Below are positions 9,950 through 19,489 of a stretch of 64,000 bases of DNA, one piece after another; position 1 is the first letter of the stretch, and every line of letters starts with the position of its first letter. The stretch is from Mytilus californianus (taxonomy: Eukaryota; Mollusca; Bivalvia; Mytilida; Mytilidae). A model generated the notes under the pieces. It did not search any database and had not been told where the DNA came from. It was given only the letters and a program-made list of their open reading frames with translations. The position numbers were made by a program, and so were the translations under genes. The stretch lies in the NCBI RefSeq assembly GCF_021869535.1, contig NW_026262712.1, positions 52,952,384 through 53,016,383 on the forward strand, given 5' to 3'.

Positions 9950-9958
9950 ATACTTTGT

Positions 9959-10330
9959 ATAAATTGCTTATTTCTTGACCAGTTTCAGTGGGGTCCAAAT
10001 CAAAGTCTTGATTCGTGGGGTTCTTACATATGTTAAATCTAACCGTGTGTATTAATATTTTGGATTTTGGGCCCCGTTTTCAAATTGGTCCACATTGAGG
10101 TCCAAAGGGTTCAAAATAAAACTTTTTTTTTATTTCATCAAAAATTGAATTCTTGGTGTACTTGGATATTCTGAATCAAACCGTATATTTAGATTTTGGA
10201 TATTGGACCATAATAGGTAAATGTCCAATTTCAAATGTTTAAGACATTTGACCACATTCATTCTGTGTCAGAAACCAATAAAGTGTCAAATATTTAATCA
10301 CAATCTAAATTCATAGCCTTATCAAGCTTG
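9959..10330 (+). repeat. Bivalve-type repeat, right block
   Basis: This continues the array interrupted at 9423 ('gaccagtttcagtggggtcc', 'ttggattttgggccccg', 'gaattcttggtgtacttgga', 'cagaaaccaataaagtgtca'). Units are diverged. Confidence 0.55.
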
Positions 10331-12240
10331 AGTTTTGTGGCCATACTTGCCCATACTGCTCAGGGTTCGACCTCTGCGGTGGTATCAAGCTGCACCCCGC
10401 CTGCGCGGAACATATTATTAATACTTCAAAAGAGGCGGGGGTCGGGGCAATAGAAATTTGTTTACAAAATTTAAGAAATTCTGTATTTCAAAGATGCCAA
10501 TAGTATAGCTTATATGATGAATACACTAAATCAGTATCTGATTATTTAGCAGGAGTATCTTACACTTGATTCAGATGTCATATCTGTATCTCTTATGTCA
10601 TCATTTTTGGGTTCAATCTTAATTTCAATATTTGTTTCATGCAAGTCATGACCATCTTCTGTTTGTTTATTGGACGATATCAGATATTAATGGTTTAGTC
10701 TTTTAGTTTTTGCAGGTTTTCTCGAAGCTTTCATGATTATACTCCTTTCCATATAGCATTAAAAAACTTATAATATTCTTTAACCTACAGTAAACAAAAT
10801 ATTAAGTTTGGCTCGAATGACATCAATTTATTTTTGACTCGCTCCGCTCGACTCAATTTTTAAGATAAAAATGCTAAGTTTCAACAAGTTCTTCCAGGAG
10901 AGTATTTTTCATCTGAAGCTATTTTTGAATTTTGTTTCCTTCTTCAAGGTGGGGATTTGAAAAAATAAAGAGAAATCCCAATTTTTCCCCCAGATCCCCC
11001 CCTCCCCCAATGAAAGAAAATGACCAGTCCCTCGGTAGTTGATTTACAATTTCAGTAATGTTTAATTATTTATTTGTAAATCTGTTCTGGCCTACCATTT
11101 TGCAAAGAAGGTCTCTTTATAAATAAGTTATCAAGAAAATAGACAATAAAACAATAAAATTCATATGAGAGCCCAAATTGTTCAAATGGGACCTTTCCTT
11201 TAGAGCAAATTCAGACTGTTTTCATTACACCCTTTTTTTGTAAATCTATTGTAGTTTTTGTAAGATAAACGCAAAAAAAAGCCGCCCTTGCAAACTGAAA
11301 CTCCCCGAACTGAACCGTTATCGAGAAATAAAAATTATTTCAAGGGTTCACAATTTTGGTATGCTTGGATGGACAAACATTTAAAAAAACACTATTTTTT
11401 CCTTGTATAAAATGTGTTAAAATTCATAACAAGATACTCGAGTCTTTTTCCAAAATCAATACGAAAAAGCTAGGGCTAACTATTTGGGCATTGCTGTAGA
11501 TTGTGTATTGCTCAACATTTGAACTGTTTACAGTTTCTACCCAAAAACTCTTATGGAAAGCCAATTACTCCTACAAGGATTCATCGCCGGAATAAATTTG
11601 GTTGAAATAGGAAGTACATGTGGGAATATATCTTGACATTCTGGGGATTTTTTTTAATGAAAAAGTGGTTTGTTAATACTCTTTCCCGTTGCGTTTCAAA
11701 GGAAACTATGTGCCACTGTGACCAGTATCGGCAACCGATCAATAGTAAATGGTTATCGTTGGAAGGGGTCTCCTAATCATCAATCATGTAGAGTTTCCAA
11801 ACGTATAGCTTTGCAGTTTCAGTGAAGAGGATTTTTTTTTAAATTTACCGGTCAAATTCAAAGATTGACTCTGGTAGTATTATTTCTTACCAATCGGAAC
11901 TAAATGAGTTTCTTTTGTATAGGAATGTAAATACATTTTTCTTGCAAAAATTTATCAAAATTGGCTGAGTTGTTTCAGAGAAAAAGGTAAAAATCTAAAG
12001 GTGTACGGACGACGTATGCTTAATGACGAGAATAGCTCACATGGCCTTACAGGCCTGCATGACAAAAGCAGTTACTGTTGGAAAACCGGACTAAAAGCGC
12101 CGTTTCTTTGCTTTTTGTGCGTTTTTGCTGTGCATGTACTGATTTTGTGTCATGTATGGATACCCCATATCCTTTGTTTTTCTATTTTATTTGAAAAGAG
12201 ATATTTTTAACATCCTTAAATCTCAAGCTTTAATAACTAC
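10331..12240. other. Unassigned middle of the fold-back element
   Basis: No conserved coding sequence was recognised. A short piece at about 11930-12065 ('aattggctgagttgtttcag', 'gtacggacgacg', 'gctcacatggcctt') resembles a dispersed bivalve repeat. The small open frames here have no domain support. Confidence 0.4.
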
Positions 12241-12244
12241 GGAG

Positions 12245-12450
12245 CACTGATGGTCTTGAGATGTAAAGTCCAGGGAGGGAGATATAAAGTCCATGCAGCG
12301 ATTGGGGTGTAATGTAAATTTATATCTACAGCGCTGGACATTATATTTACAGCGCAGGACTTTAAATATACAGCGCTAGACTTTACATCTCCAGCGCTTG
12401 ACTTTAAATCTACAGCGCTAGATTTTACATCTGCAGCGCTTCATTTTAAA
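12245..12450. repeat. Minisatellite of about 22-24 bp with palindromic AGCGCT core
   Basis: 'acatctccagcgcttgactt', 'aaatctacagcgctagattt' and similar units recur seven or more times. The AGCGCT core is itself palindromic. Confidence 0.85.
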
Positions 12451-12536
12451 AAAAACACAAAACTCTTTATCGGTATGAGACCAACAGGGCTCAATAAACA
12501 ATAAGTTAATGCAGTTTTTTATGTTCAGTTAGGCAC

Positions 12537-12776
12537 CAATCTGATTAAAATACAGATCATTGGTGTCCAAGCTTTGCTTACAAGGATCTGAAAACGTTCC
12601 ATTTTACTTTATCTTTTAACGAATATTTGGAATTGTCTGGTTTTGTCGGATTGATACACACCCTTCAAAAATCTGAAGGCTGAAATTTCTTTGGCTAATG
12701 TAATAATAACCAGAACAGAAAGTAAAATGGAGTGTAAGCAAAGCTTAGACACATAATCTGTATTTTATTTAGATTG
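12537..12776. mobile_element. 240-bp palindromic MITE with 9-bp target duplication
   Basis: The left end CAATCTGATTAAAATACAGA and the inverted right end CAATCTAAATAAAATACAGA begin arms of about 75 bp that continue through 'aagctttgcttaca' and 'ccattttacttt'. GTTAGGCAC is directly repeated at 12528-12536 and 12777-12785. Like the MITE at 9423 it has a 9-bp duplication, but its TIR is different. Confidence 0.8.
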
Positions 12777-12786
12777 GTTAGGCACC

Positions 12787-13369
12787 GACTTTTAATCTTT
12801 TGTTGGCGGGAGCATGTGTATTTTTTGGGCTCAGGACAAACATGTTTATCGACTTTAATAAAAAAAAAAAAATGTTTTCGACAACAAAATTAATTTTTAA
12901 ATTTCATTGTTGTTTTATTTTTTCTCAAATTTTCAATGGAAACAAACTATTTTTTAGCTTCCCGTCTGAAATAAATAATGTCTTTTTCAAGAAATTCGGA
13001 ATCAAGTAATTAAAAAAAAACATGCCTCTTCTCCCCAACAAAAAAAAAGAAAGATGAACGGTCGGTATCTTAGCCCTTTTAGCAGTTCGGTGCCTTGAGT
13101 CTGGAGATGTGTAAAGGCAGTTTCCTACGAAATTTAAGTCCCAAAGACCTCGGGATGTTTGTACGAAAATCCTTGTATGTTACGGGTAGCTGTCTAGTTG
13201 AAGCTGTTATAAAAATGTGAGCTAACGAAATAAAAAAAATTGCGCACAAATGTAATGATTTTTACGTGCAAATGTGATTGCAAATGTAATGCACCGAGTT
13301 AAAGTTTGTCCCATATCTCCTTTCATCCATATCGGTATAATTATGCATGCGTAGAAACGTTTATAGCTT
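12787..13369. other. No recognised feature
   Basis: AT-rich inner DNA of the fold-back element, with several A-runs and no supported gene. Confidence 0.4.
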
Positions 13370-13439
13370 ATAATATTAAATAATATCAAAAATGACTATA
13401 ATTTAATTGGCATAGAAATACAACTAAAGTTCTTTTATC

Positions 13440-13640
13440 ATATTTTTGCATCAGCAGGGAAATTTTTCAATTAGCTCTTTTTTTAACGGGTCTAATTCTT
13501 CCTCCGAAATGTTTAAAACGTTGATTTTTGTTAAATTGCACTGTCTCATTTTTTCTATAATTTGCACTTTCGGAAGCTGACACGAGGCTGGAGCTGCTAG
13601 ATCAGAAACAGTAAACTGGCATAAAAAAACAACAAAAAAC
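13440..13640 (-). pseudogene. Decayed integrase-core gene fragment, right arm
   Basis: Minus-strand frames read 'CQFTVSDLAAPASCQLPKVQ' and 'NISEEELDPLKKELIEKFPC', the counterpart of 8419-8640. A stop follows the cysteine here while the left copy reads on as 'CCGEN', so the two arms have decayed independently. Confidence 0.4.
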
Positions 13641-14106
13641 TGCAGAATATTCTCTTGTAGATCAAATATTTGAACTCCAGGTACACTCGAGGACCCATAA
13701 TATCAATCTAATTAAAATTCATATCTTTGTTAGCTCACGTGCTCGTACACATATGTGTATAACGAAATCAAAGAACTAATAATAATGTCTATATTTTAAT
13801 TAGATTGTCATAATATCACTTTAACCGTATGTTCATTATTTTATAAACCCATCGATAAACCTAAACTTTGCAATTCTTATTTTAACCATTTTCCAACAAT
13901 ACTATCAGATGGGATTTTTTTCATCTTTAAAACGAGGTAGCAAAGTGCTAAGGTTTATCTCCTTAACATCTCATCAACTTTCCAAACGATAGTTACATAT
14001 TTATACAGGTTTATAGTAATCCGGAGAAGCAGATCGGAATCAGTTATGACGTAGAGTGTAATCGTTCTAATCGTGATCATGTTTATTGACCATAACAACG
14101 ATGAAA

Positions 14107-14610
14107 GTTCATCATATAAGTACGTTTTGACATCATATAATGAAGTAATCCGAACCACATCATATAATGTTACAAGCACATAATATAAAGACACAACCAC
14201 ATCATATAAAGATGTTTGTACATAATATAAGTATATTTGCACATCATATAAGGATATTTGCCATCATATAAGTATATTTACACATCATATAAGTATATTT
14301 GCACATCATATAAGGATCTTTGGACATCATATAAGTACATTTGCACATCATATAAGTACATTTGCACATCATATAGGTATATTTGCACATCACATAATGA
14401 TCCTTGCACATCATATATTCGCACATCATATATATATGTTTGCACATCATATAAGTATATTTCCACACCATATAAGTATATTTCCACATCATATAATGAT
14501 ATTTGCACATCATATAATAACAACTGGACACCATATAAAGGTGTTTGCACATCATATAATGACAAGTGCACATCATATAAAGGTAAATGCACATCATATA
14601 ATGAAAATGG
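14107..14610 (-). repeat. 21-bp minisatellite, right arm
   Basis: More than 20 copies of the unit found in the left arm, in opposite orientation ('gcacatcatataagtatatt'). Its outer end preserves the uninterrupted version of the site where the left arm received the family T insertion. Confidence 0.95.
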
Positions 14611-14639
14611 GCATAATAAGACTGTTTGGTGTTCCATAA

Positions 14640-15240
14640 GTTAACATTACATTCACTCTGTGGTTAAAAGTTTTTAAAATTTTAATAACTTTCTAAAACT
14701 ATCCTGGATTTCTATCAAACTTCGACAGAAGCTTGTTTATGATCATAAGATAGTATCTAGAAGGAAATTTGTAAACAAAATCCTGTTTATCCGTATTTTA
14801 CTTATAAATTGACTTACTTTTTCTGCCGTTTAACATTATATTCACTCTCTTGTTAAAAGTTTTTAAAATTTTAATAACTTTCTTAAACTATCCTGGATTT
14901 GTACCAAACTTAGACAGAAGCTTGTTTATGATCAAAAGCTAGTATCTAGAAGGAAATTTGTAAACATCTATTTCCTGTTTTCCGTACATTACTTATATGT
15001 GGACTTAGTTTTTCTTCTAGTTAACATAACATACAGTCTGCAGTTAAAGTTTTTAAAACATTTATTACATTCATAAACCATCCTGGATTTTTACCAAACT
15101 TGGATAGAAGCTTCTTACAATCAAAAGATGGTATCTAGAGGAGAATTTTTAATAATTTTTTCACCATTTTTGTTGAGCCTGCGACTAATAGCAAAAGTAG
15201 GCAAGACACTGGGTTCCGCGGAACCCTTACAAATTTTTAG
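14640..15240 (+). repeat. Family R repeat, right part
   Basis: Three subunits of about 180 bp ('cactctgtggttaaaag', 'cctggattt', 'gacagaagcttgtttatgatc', 'gtatctagaagg') follow the GTTAA site. The repeat ends with 'gagcctgcgac' and 'gacactgggttccgcggaac', the typical right end of the family. Confidence 0.75.
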
Positions 15241-15827
15241 CATGAATTGTCCAAAAGGTTGTTGTATAACACAGCTTGGCAGTACATATAAAATTTACTA
15301 ATGTTATTCCCCATCTAAAAAAACCTGAATACCCCCTGGTTTTAATAACTATATTCAACAATCATTGTCAAATAAAGGAAATATTTTTTTTAAGTTATTC
15401 TGAGCAATAACACCCTTAAATTTTACAGCAACGATTTAAAAAAAAAGAGGTCTTTAAGAATTAGTGTGCTTAGTTTCTCCTTCCTAAAAATTATAAGGTT
15501 GTTTGACGTGGTTAGTCAGAAAACTTTTAAAATTTTGTATACGATTTTGTTGTCGTTGCTGTAATCTTTGAATTTATGGTATTTTCTCTGGGCCTGATTC
15601 CCGTATTAAACACTTTAATAGAACTCTACCATTTGTAAATTGTCATAGCAAATTCATGTTTTTCATGTATTTTGATGAAATAAGTTTACTTAGCAGTAGC
15701 ATCGACTTATATGTTGGTGAACAGTTTTTGAAGGAATGCTCATAAAAATGTTTGGAGTTGGTCAGAAAACCCCAAACACATATCTTTCTTTTGTGTCTAA
15801 AGAATGTTTTTGTTATTTTTATTTTAG
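15241..15827. other. Sequence before the zinc-finger exon
   Basis: No repeat or gene was recognised. It ends with a pyrimidine-rich tract and 'attttag', the acceptor for the exon at 15828. The open frame extends upstream to 15752, but that part reads through the splice site and is probably intronic. Confidence 0.5.
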
Positions 15828-17260
15828 ATAAAGTTGCTGAAACATTAGTGATTAATACATTTGGAAATTTATTACCACAGATTGGAATCTCTCAAGCAAG
15901 TATAGACAAACCATGTAAATGTGATGCATGTGGTAAAGGGTTTGGTAAAAACGAATTCTTACAGAAACACAACATAATTCATACCAGTATTAGAAGTTTG
16001 AAATGTGGTGTATGCGGAAAAGGATTTTATGAAAACAGTGACCTAGAGAACCACATTGTACAACATATTGATGAAAAACCATTTAAGTGTAAAATATGTG
16101 GGAAAGTGTTTGCCTATTTTAGCCTTCTACAGAAACACATCAAAACGCATAACGATAAAAAGAGTTTTAAATGTGATCAATGTGGACGAGGGTTTGTCGA
16201 GAGTAGTGACCTAAAAAAACACATTAGAATACATACGGGTGAGAAACCATATAAATGTGGTATTTGCAGTAGAGATTTTAGCCGAAGTTGTATTTTGCAG
16301 AAACACATGAGAATACATTCTGGAGAAAAACCATATAAATGTGCTAATTGCAATAAAGATTTTAGTGATAGTGGTAGTTTGCATGTTCATATGAGAACAC
16401 ATACTGGTGAGAAACCTTACATATGTAAAATATGTAAAAAGGGGTTTAGCGCTGGGAGCAATTTAAAAACTCATGAGAGATCTCATACAGGATTAAAACC
16501 AGTTCATTGTGAGATATGTGGTAAAGGGTTTACTCGTAAAAAAGTCTTGGAAAATCACATGAAAAAGCATATAGATAGAAAAGTGTTTGCCTGTGATTTA
16601 TGTAAGAAGGAATATCCTACCATCAGTAGTATAAAGAAACACATGAGAACACACACTGGTGTTAAACCATATGAATGTGAAGTGTGTAAAAAGGGAGTCC
16701 AGGACAAAAGTGCTTTAAGTCTACATATGAGAACTCATACTGGAGAGAAGCCTTATAAATGTGAAGAATGTGGCAGAGGTTTTAGCAGTAGTTGTAATCT
16801 ACATGTTCATATGAGAACACACACTGGCGAAAAGCCTCATAAATGTGAAGAATGTGGTAGAGGTTTTAGCAGTAGTTGTAATCTACATTCTCATATGAGA
16901 ACCCACACTGGCGAGAAGCCTCATAAATGTGAAGAATGTGGCAGAAGTTTTAGCAGTAGTTGTAATCTACATGCTCATATGAGAACTCATACTGGCGAGC
17001 ATCCTCATAAATGTGAAGAATGTGGCAGAAGTTTTAGCACTAGTTGTAATCTACATGTTCATATGAGAATCCACACTGGTGAGAAACCTTATGAATGTGA
17101 TATATGCAACAAATGGTTCCGTTACAATGGCGTCTTAAAGATTCACAGAAGAACACATACTGGTGGAAAACCTTTTAAATGCAGTTTTTGTGGTGAAGGT
17201 TATAGTAGGACAGACCTTTTACATGTACACATGAGAAGTCACACTGTCGATCAACCTTAA
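15828..17260 (+). CDS. C2H2 zinc-finger protein, 16-finger exon
   Basis: Probable nuclear DNA-binding transcription factor. After about 28 residues without a domain, the exon encodes 16 consecutive C2H2 fingers (CX2C-X12-HX3-4H), from 'CKCDACGKGF' to 'FKCSFCGEGY...HMRSH', mostly joined by TGEKP-type linkers; it ends at TAA 17258-17260. Fingers 1-10 are diverse. Fingers 11-14 (about 16756-17092) are near-identical 84-bp units, with helix positions -1, 2 and 3 nearly constant (S, C, N) and position 6 varying between V, S and A, which points to recent tandem duplication. Fingers 9 and 10 depart from the consensus aromatic position. No KRAB, BTB or SCAN domain is present. The acceptor is phase 1 and matches the donor at 4091. 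A candidate AATAAA lies at 17730. The DNA target is unknown. Confidence 0.85.
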
Positions 17261-17263
17261 CTT

Positions 17264-17500
17264 TCTTAACTTGCTTAAGAATGTGAAGAGGCTTTTGTGA
17301 CAAAAGTAATTATAGAACACATGTGAGAACACATACAAGTGATCATGTTTAAAAAATGTGATACATGTGGAAAAGGCTTTTGTTATAATATCATGTTACA
17401 ATTACACATGAGAACACATACACTGGTGAAAAACCATAAAAATGTAATGCATGTAAAGTCAGAATGGTAATTTACAGAAACATATGCACTCACATTACAT
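17264..17500 (+). pseudogene. Three decayed zinc fingers after the stop codon
   Basis: Beyond the TAA the sequence still encodes finger-like units in shifted frames: a broken one ('ECEEAFVTK...EHM'), an intact-looking one at about 17352-17423 ('KCDTCGKGFCYN', 'LQLHMRTHT'), and a third with an in-frame stop and a frameshift ('KCNACK' ... 'THI'). The ancestral protein was probably about three fingers longer. Confidence 0.75.
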
Positions 17501-17729
17501 TGACAATTTACCTTCAAAACAAATGTACATGGTTGGGGTTTGTGTAAAGCTTCTACAAAATGACATTTAACAAGAACAACTTGACATCTGTAAAGTGTAT
17601 TGTGCAATAGCCATAAAACTTTGATTAAACACAATTTTAGGTCAATGTCAGAAAAATATCAACTTTTTGTATGAGGCATAGAAACTTGGGAAGTGTTAGT
17701 TTACATAGCTGTTCAACAGTTTCCAACTG

Positions 17730-17735
17730 AATAAA
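17730..17735 (+). terminator. Candidate polyadenylation signal of the zinc-finger gene
   Basis: AATAAA lies about 470 bp after the stop codon. The motif is common in AT-rich DNA, so the assignment is weak. Confidence 0.3.
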
Positions 17736-18419
17736 AAAAGTTGATGATGTTTTTCATTGACATTGATCCAATATTGTTTTATTGTCTGCAGCTTAAAATG
17801 GCTACAATTCTAGGAATGGAAATGTTTTTAACAAAAATAACACTTATTTTCTATCCCTAAACGAGTTCCAAATTGTGAGAAAAAAAATGACGTGACATGA
17901 AATTGACATTGCACAAAATATATCTTTGTTACTATATTTGTAAGATAAGTACAATGGGAAGTGTTCTAGCCATGCTAGCTGCAGTATAAATAAATGTATA
18001 TGATACGCATATCTGTCGGAACTATTTAAGACCAAGGAGATGTGGTATGGTTGCATATGAGACAACTGTCAACTGACAACTTATAGATAAAAAAATTGAA
18101 CAACCAATGGGTACTGCACTGGCCTTTAAACTGAACAAACGCTACACTTTACAGTAATGATATGTGAATGACATGTTTCTGAAATAACCTTGAGAACTGT
18201 AATCATGGTAATGTGATATATTTAAAAAAGGCTTGTTTCTGGAGAATAGTCAGTAATCAATTTTTTTTTCATTATTTTGGATAATCGGTCTGATATCAAG
18301 TGTATTTTCAGATGTTGTACAGTTTATAATTTATTTTATTGTTTGCAACAGGTGAATTGTATTGTAATATATGTCATGTAAATGAAACTGAACTAAATAT
18401 TAATGTATAGGATGGTAGC
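17736..18419. other. Downstream DNA with a family M fragment
   Basis: A family M start ('gagatgtggtatggttgca', 'gagacaactgtcaactg') is visible at about 18036-18125, truncated after that. No gene was recognised in the rest. Confidence 0.45.
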
Positions 18420-19166
18420 TAGTCATTTCGTACCATACCCATTTCGTACCATTGCCATTTCGTACCCAAAATTACCATTTCGTACCATGCATTTGACATT
18501 TCGTACCATGACCGTAAACCATTTCGTACCATATGGATAAAAATATCTACCATTTCGTACTATATAGAAAAAATGCTTTGCCATTTGTACCATTTGGAAA
18601 AAAATGCTATATCATTTCGTACCATATGAAAATTGAACTTTACCATATCATGCTTAGTATATGAAAAATATTCAGTTTCAAATATTCGAAATTACAAAGG
18701 AATATTAGTATGAAATTGAATTTATGACGATTTAGAATACATGGGGTGAGACTCTTATAAAATATTTAATATGAAAAACGCAAACTATTATTTTCTGTGT
18801 ATAAAAAAGCAAAAGAGGCAGGTATAAGAGTGTCGCTTATTAAAGATAAACTTTTTAATGATGGTGAACAGACTGTGGTTAAATCAAACAAACTAGTCAA
18901 AATTGCACGTCGTGATCAGTCAGTTGATAGAATGTCTGATAAATCGTCGGGTTCAGGGTATTCAGGGGCCGAAAAAAAAACCCGAAATGGTATACATTAT
19001 AATCTTCCATATGGTACAAAATTGTATACATTTTAATTTTCCATATGGTCCGAAATTGTATACATTATAATCTTCCATCAAATATGGTACGAAATGGTAT
19101 AAAATATAGTCTTCCATATGGTACGAAATGGTCATTGTACGAAATGGTTATGGTACGAAATGACTA
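18420..19166. mobile_element. Small fold-back element with minisatellite arms
   Basis: The left arm (18420-18645) is built from units of 'CCATTTCGTACCAT'. The right arm (about 18985-19166) has the same units inverted ('ATGGTACGAAATGG'). The extreme ends match as inverted repeats: TAGTCATTTCGTACCATA at the left and its reverse complement at the right. No clear target duplication beyond a possible TA was found. The middle holds a retroelement-like coding fragment. Confidence 0.65.
18776..18960 (+). pseudogene. LINE ORF1-like fragment inside the small fold-back element
   Basis: An open frame reads 'KRKLLFSVYKKAKEAGIRVS' followed by 'LIKDKLFNDGEQTVV', then a Lys/Ser-rich stretch. The pattern 'RKLLP..KKAK..G..A.L..DKLFI.G' is typical of the C-terminal part of LINE ORF1-like proteins. 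The frame runs into the minisatellite arm, so the C-terminal residues are repeat-derived. No own start codon is evident. It is probably captured sequence. Confidence 0.4.
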
Positions 19167-19489
19167 TGATTCTTTCGGATATCTGCTGGCAAAATTCAAA
19201 ATGATTACATTCTTTTTTAATTGATAATTGACAAATAGTCATAGAATTTGTTTTGTGGGAATTCATCATATGAAACATGTACGGGAATAAACATTGAACA
19301 AATGAGTTTTTAGTTTATGAAAATAGATACAAATGTATTCGTAAAAGCTAGAATTTAAAAAAAGTTGTAAAATAATATTGAGACATGTTCGGATTGCTCT
19401 GTAACAAGTCTATGAGAATGTGATAGACATTCATGACATTATGGTATGGATTGGATCTTTCATTTTTATATTTTTAATTTTTTAAGAAT
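19167..19489. other. No recognised feature
   Basis: Unassigned AT-rich sequence between the fold-back element and the 190-bp array. Confidence 0.4.

Larger units (their letters stand above)
7186..14639. mobile_element. 7.45-kb fold-back (FB-like) transposable element
   Basis: Long imperfect inverted arms (about 7186-8660 and 13370-14639) surround a 4.7-kb middle. The ends match: TATGGAAC at the left, and the reverse complement of the right end is TTATGGAAC. Both sides are flanked by GTTAA (7181-7185, 14640-14644), and removing the element rebuilds a continuous family R repeat. That supports a real insertion with a 4-5-bp TTAA/GTTAA duplication. Each arm has an outer 21-bp minisatellite and an inner decayed integrase-like gene. 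The middle carries a SINE, a 527-bp and a 240-bp MITE, a minisatellite and about 2 kb of unassigned DNA. TTAA targets are known for piggyBac and Kolobok elements, but no such transposase is visible; the superfamily is open. Two separate opposite-facing insertions are less likely because of the single flanking duplication. Confidence 0.65.
13370..14639 (-). repeat. Right inverted arm of the fold-back element
   Basis: Reverse complement of the left arm. From the outside inwards: GGAAC end, 21-bp minisatellite (about 14107-14610), shared segment (13900-14095), integrase-like remnant (13440-13640). Indels against the left arm include about 60 bp missing near the inner boundary and an unrelated stretch around 13735-13800. 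Confidence 0.75.
4091..15827 (+). other. Putative 11.7-kb intron of the zinc-finger gene
   Basis: This is the inferred interval between the GTGAGT donor at 4091 and the 'ttattttag' acceptor ending at 15827. It consists largely of mobile DNA, including the 7.45-kb fold-back element. It is real only if the two flanking exons belong to one transcript. Confidence 0.35.

Noticed and set aside
15752-15827. N-terminal extension of the zinc-finger protein
   Set aside because: No ATG starts it and it spans a polypyrimidine tract and AG acceptor, so it is probably intron.
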